The notes under the pieces are model-generated. The model saw nothing but the letters and a program-made list of their open reading frames with translations. It was not told where the DNA came from and did not search any database. Below are positions 5,595 through 7,084 of a stretch of 7,084 bases of DNA, piece after piece (position 1 is the first letter of the stretch; every line of letters starts with the position of its first letter). The translations under genes and the position numbers were made by a program. The stretch comes from Rhodospirillaceae bacterium (GTDB lineage: Bacteria; Pseudomonadota; Alphaproteobacteria; Rhodospirillales_A; Casp-alpha2). Location of the stretch: the NCBI GenBank assembly GCA_003488105.1, contig DNMS01000411.1, forward strand, positions 3,456 through 10,539. Reading direction: 5' to 3'.

Positions 5595-7084
5595 ACAGCA
5601 AAAAGATATCGATGAGCCTGCTCGCGATCAGCGTGATCACCGCGGCCGGCTTTGGGCTTTATCGCCTCGGCATGTCGCACGCGGCGCCCCAATCTCCTTC
5701 GGTTGGTTTGATGGAGGCACAGGCGATGACCGTCGCGGCGCCAGAAGACCCTTCCAGTTGGGGAATTCCCGAAGGAGAAAGAGCGACCCGCCGCCACATG
5801 GAAAGCGGCCTCAAGGCCGGTGATACGGACCCCCTGACAGATCGTCGGATTCTCTATTATCACGACCCCATGGTGCCGGGGAAAAAGTTCGATTCCCCGG
5901 CCAAGTCGCCGTTCATGGATATGATGCTCGTCCCCGCGTATTCGGGGGGCGAGGGATCGGACCCGGGAACCGTGACCGTCAGCCCGCGTATCCAGCAAAA
6001 TCTCGGCCTTCGCGTCGGAGAGGTCGTTGACGGCGTCCTCTCGCAGGAAGTTTCGGCGGTCGGCGCCATCGCCTGGAACGAACGCGGTCAGTCTGCCATC
6101 CAGGCCCGCGCGACCGGGTTTGTCGAGAAGCTGCATGTCCGCGCGACGTTGGACCGCGTCACCAAGGGTCAACCGTTGTTCGAACTTTATGTACCCGACT
6201 GGGTTGCCGTACAGGAGGACTACCTTAGCGTCCGTCGAATGCAAGGGCGCGATCTTCAACCTCTTGTCGAGGCCTCTCTGCAACGCATGCGGCAAGCCGG
6301 CATGGATGATCGCCAGATCGAGAATGTCGAACGCACGGGCAAGGTGCAGGCGCGCACCACGATCGTCGCACCGCATGACGGCGTCGTCACCGAATTGACG
6401 GCCCGCGAGGGCAGCACGGTCAATTCGGGAATGCTTCTGGCCCGGATAAACGACCTTTCGACGGTGTGGGCGCATGCCGAAGTGCCAGAAAGCCAGGCGG
6501 CGAAATTGCGCGCGGGAAGTCCGGTTTCGGCGCAGGCGCCCGGCCTGACCGGGAAGATATTCGAGGGCAAGGTACAGGCCCTGCTGCCCGAGGTGAACCC
6601 CACGACCCGAACGCGCAAGGCGCGTTTGGAATTGGCAAATCCAGAGGAACTTCTTGTCCCCGGAATGTTCGTTCGGATGCGTCTTCTGGATGAGCAAAGC
6701 AGAATGGTTTTGTTGGTGCCTTCCGAAGCGCTGATCAGAACAGGCCGACGCACCTTGGTTATGGTGGCCGAGGACAATAACGGGTTCCGTCCCACCGAAG
6801 TAGAGGTTGGTAGGGAGCAGAATGGCCGGAGTGAGATCATAAGCGGTCTCTTAAAAGGCCAGAAGGTTGTCCTATCCGGCCAGTTTCTTATCGATTCCGA
6901 GGCCAGCCTGAAGGGAGTCGAGGCACGCATGTCCCCGCCGCCAATGAGCACGCCGGAGTCCAATGCGGCCAGGACCTATGAAACGACCGCGCGTGTCGAG
7001 GCAGTGTCGGCCGATGCCCTGACCTTGGTGCATCCCGAGATCCAGGCCTTGCAATGGCCGGCGATGACCATGGATTTCAAGTTG
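5591..7084 (+). CDS. RND periplasmic adaptor, CusB type, with C-terminal CusF-like copper-binding domain; cut by window edge
   Basis: Membrane-fusion protein that links an RND pump to the outer-membrane channel and hands it Cu(I)/Ag(I). All 498 residues to the edge are in frame. An N-terminal membrane/signal segment (about 8-25) is followed by a heavy-metal-binding motif (YYHDPM at 89-94, SPFMDMMLVPAY at 106-117), as at the CusB N-terminus. The usual adaptor regions follow: barrel-sandwich (IQARATGFVEKL, 170-181), helical hairpin (about 203-250), second lipoyl half (IVAPHDGVVTEL, 258-269), beta-barrel and membrane-proximal part (PSEALIRTG, LLKGQKVVLSG). From about 463 a new domain begins whose LVHPEI and WPAMTM (H481, W489, M492, M494) match the CusF Cu(I) ligands H36, W44, M47 and M49. 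The start at 5591 has AAGGAG (5577-5582) and overlaps the channel stop by 4 bases. A CusA-like pump gene probably follows. Confidence 0.95.
   Translation, partial: MNSKKISMSLLAISVITAAGFGLYRLGMSHAAPQSPSVGLMEAQAMTVAAPEDPSSWGIPEGERATRRHMESGLKAGDTDPLTDRRILYYHDPMVPGKKFDSPAKSPFMDMMLVPAYSGGEGSDPGTVTVSPRIQQNLGLRVGEVVDGVLSQEVSAVGAIAWNERGQSAIQARATGFVEKLHVRATLDRVTKGQPLFELYVPDWVAVQEDYLSVRRMQGRDLQPLVEASLQRMRQAGMDDRQIENVERTGKVQARTTIVAPHDGVVTELTAREGSTVNSGMLLARINDLSTVWAHAEVPESQAAKLRAGSPVSAQAPGLTGKIFEGKVQALLPEVNPTTRTRKARLELANPEELLVPGMFVRMRLLDEQSRMVLLVPSEALIRTGRRTLVMVAEDNNGFRPTEVEVGREQNGRSEIISGLLKGQKVVLSGQFLIDSEASLKGVEARMSPPPMSTPESNAARTYETTARVEAVSADALTLVHPEIQALQWPAMTMDFKL

Noticed and set aside
5345..6697. Minus-strand open frame of 450 codons
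   Set aside because: It is antisense to the CusC-like and CusB-like genes, which have clear domains, ribosome sites and an ATGA overlap. The product shows no recognisable fold.

Overview
The window reads as a metal-resistance island from a Gram-negative, probably alphaproteobacterial genome. The basis is a GC-rich base composition, Tat and Sec export signals, an outer-membrane TolC-type protein, and gene families typical of alphaproteobacterial copper and mercury loci. The genus cannot be told from the sequence. No transposase, integrase, tRNA, rRNA or CRISPR array was seen. Both ends cut a gene.

Layout. (1) Positions 1-1819, minus strand: a small exported Cys-containing protein (117 aa) is followed by a Tat-exported multicopper oxidase that runs off the left edge. 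(2) Positions 1871-3372, plus strand: a MerR-family promoter drives a three-gene cassette that starts with its own regulator. The genes are a MerR-type regulator with a Hg(II)-like cysteine triad, a thioredoxin-like/MerC-like membrane fusion protein, and an 87-aa thioredoxin-fold protein with three cysteine pairs. (3) Positions 3373-3618: non-coding DNA with one weak hairpin. (4) Positions 3619-7084, plus strand: a second small exported Cys-rich protein (121 aa), a CusC/CzcC-type outer-membrane channel, and a CusB-type periplasmic adaptor whose C-terminus enters a CusF-like copper-binding domain. The adaptor is cut by the right edge, and a CusA-type RND pump would be expected just beyond it.

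How the parts fit. The outer genes form a periplasmic copper defence: oxidation of Cu(I) by the multicopper oxidase and export across the envelope by a CusCBA-like system. The central cassette looks like mercury or divalent-metal biology (MerR triad, MerC-like membrane domain, thiol-relay proteins). However, no merA, merT or merP is present in the window, so the metal it handles and the fate of that metal are open. The two small exported proteins share a CVSxC motif and flank the central cassette; they may be periplasmic metal buffers or chaperones. The most interesting points are the mer-like cassette without a reductase inside a copper island, the thioredoxin-MerC fusion next to a multi-Cys thioredoxin-like protein, and the paired CVSxC proteins.
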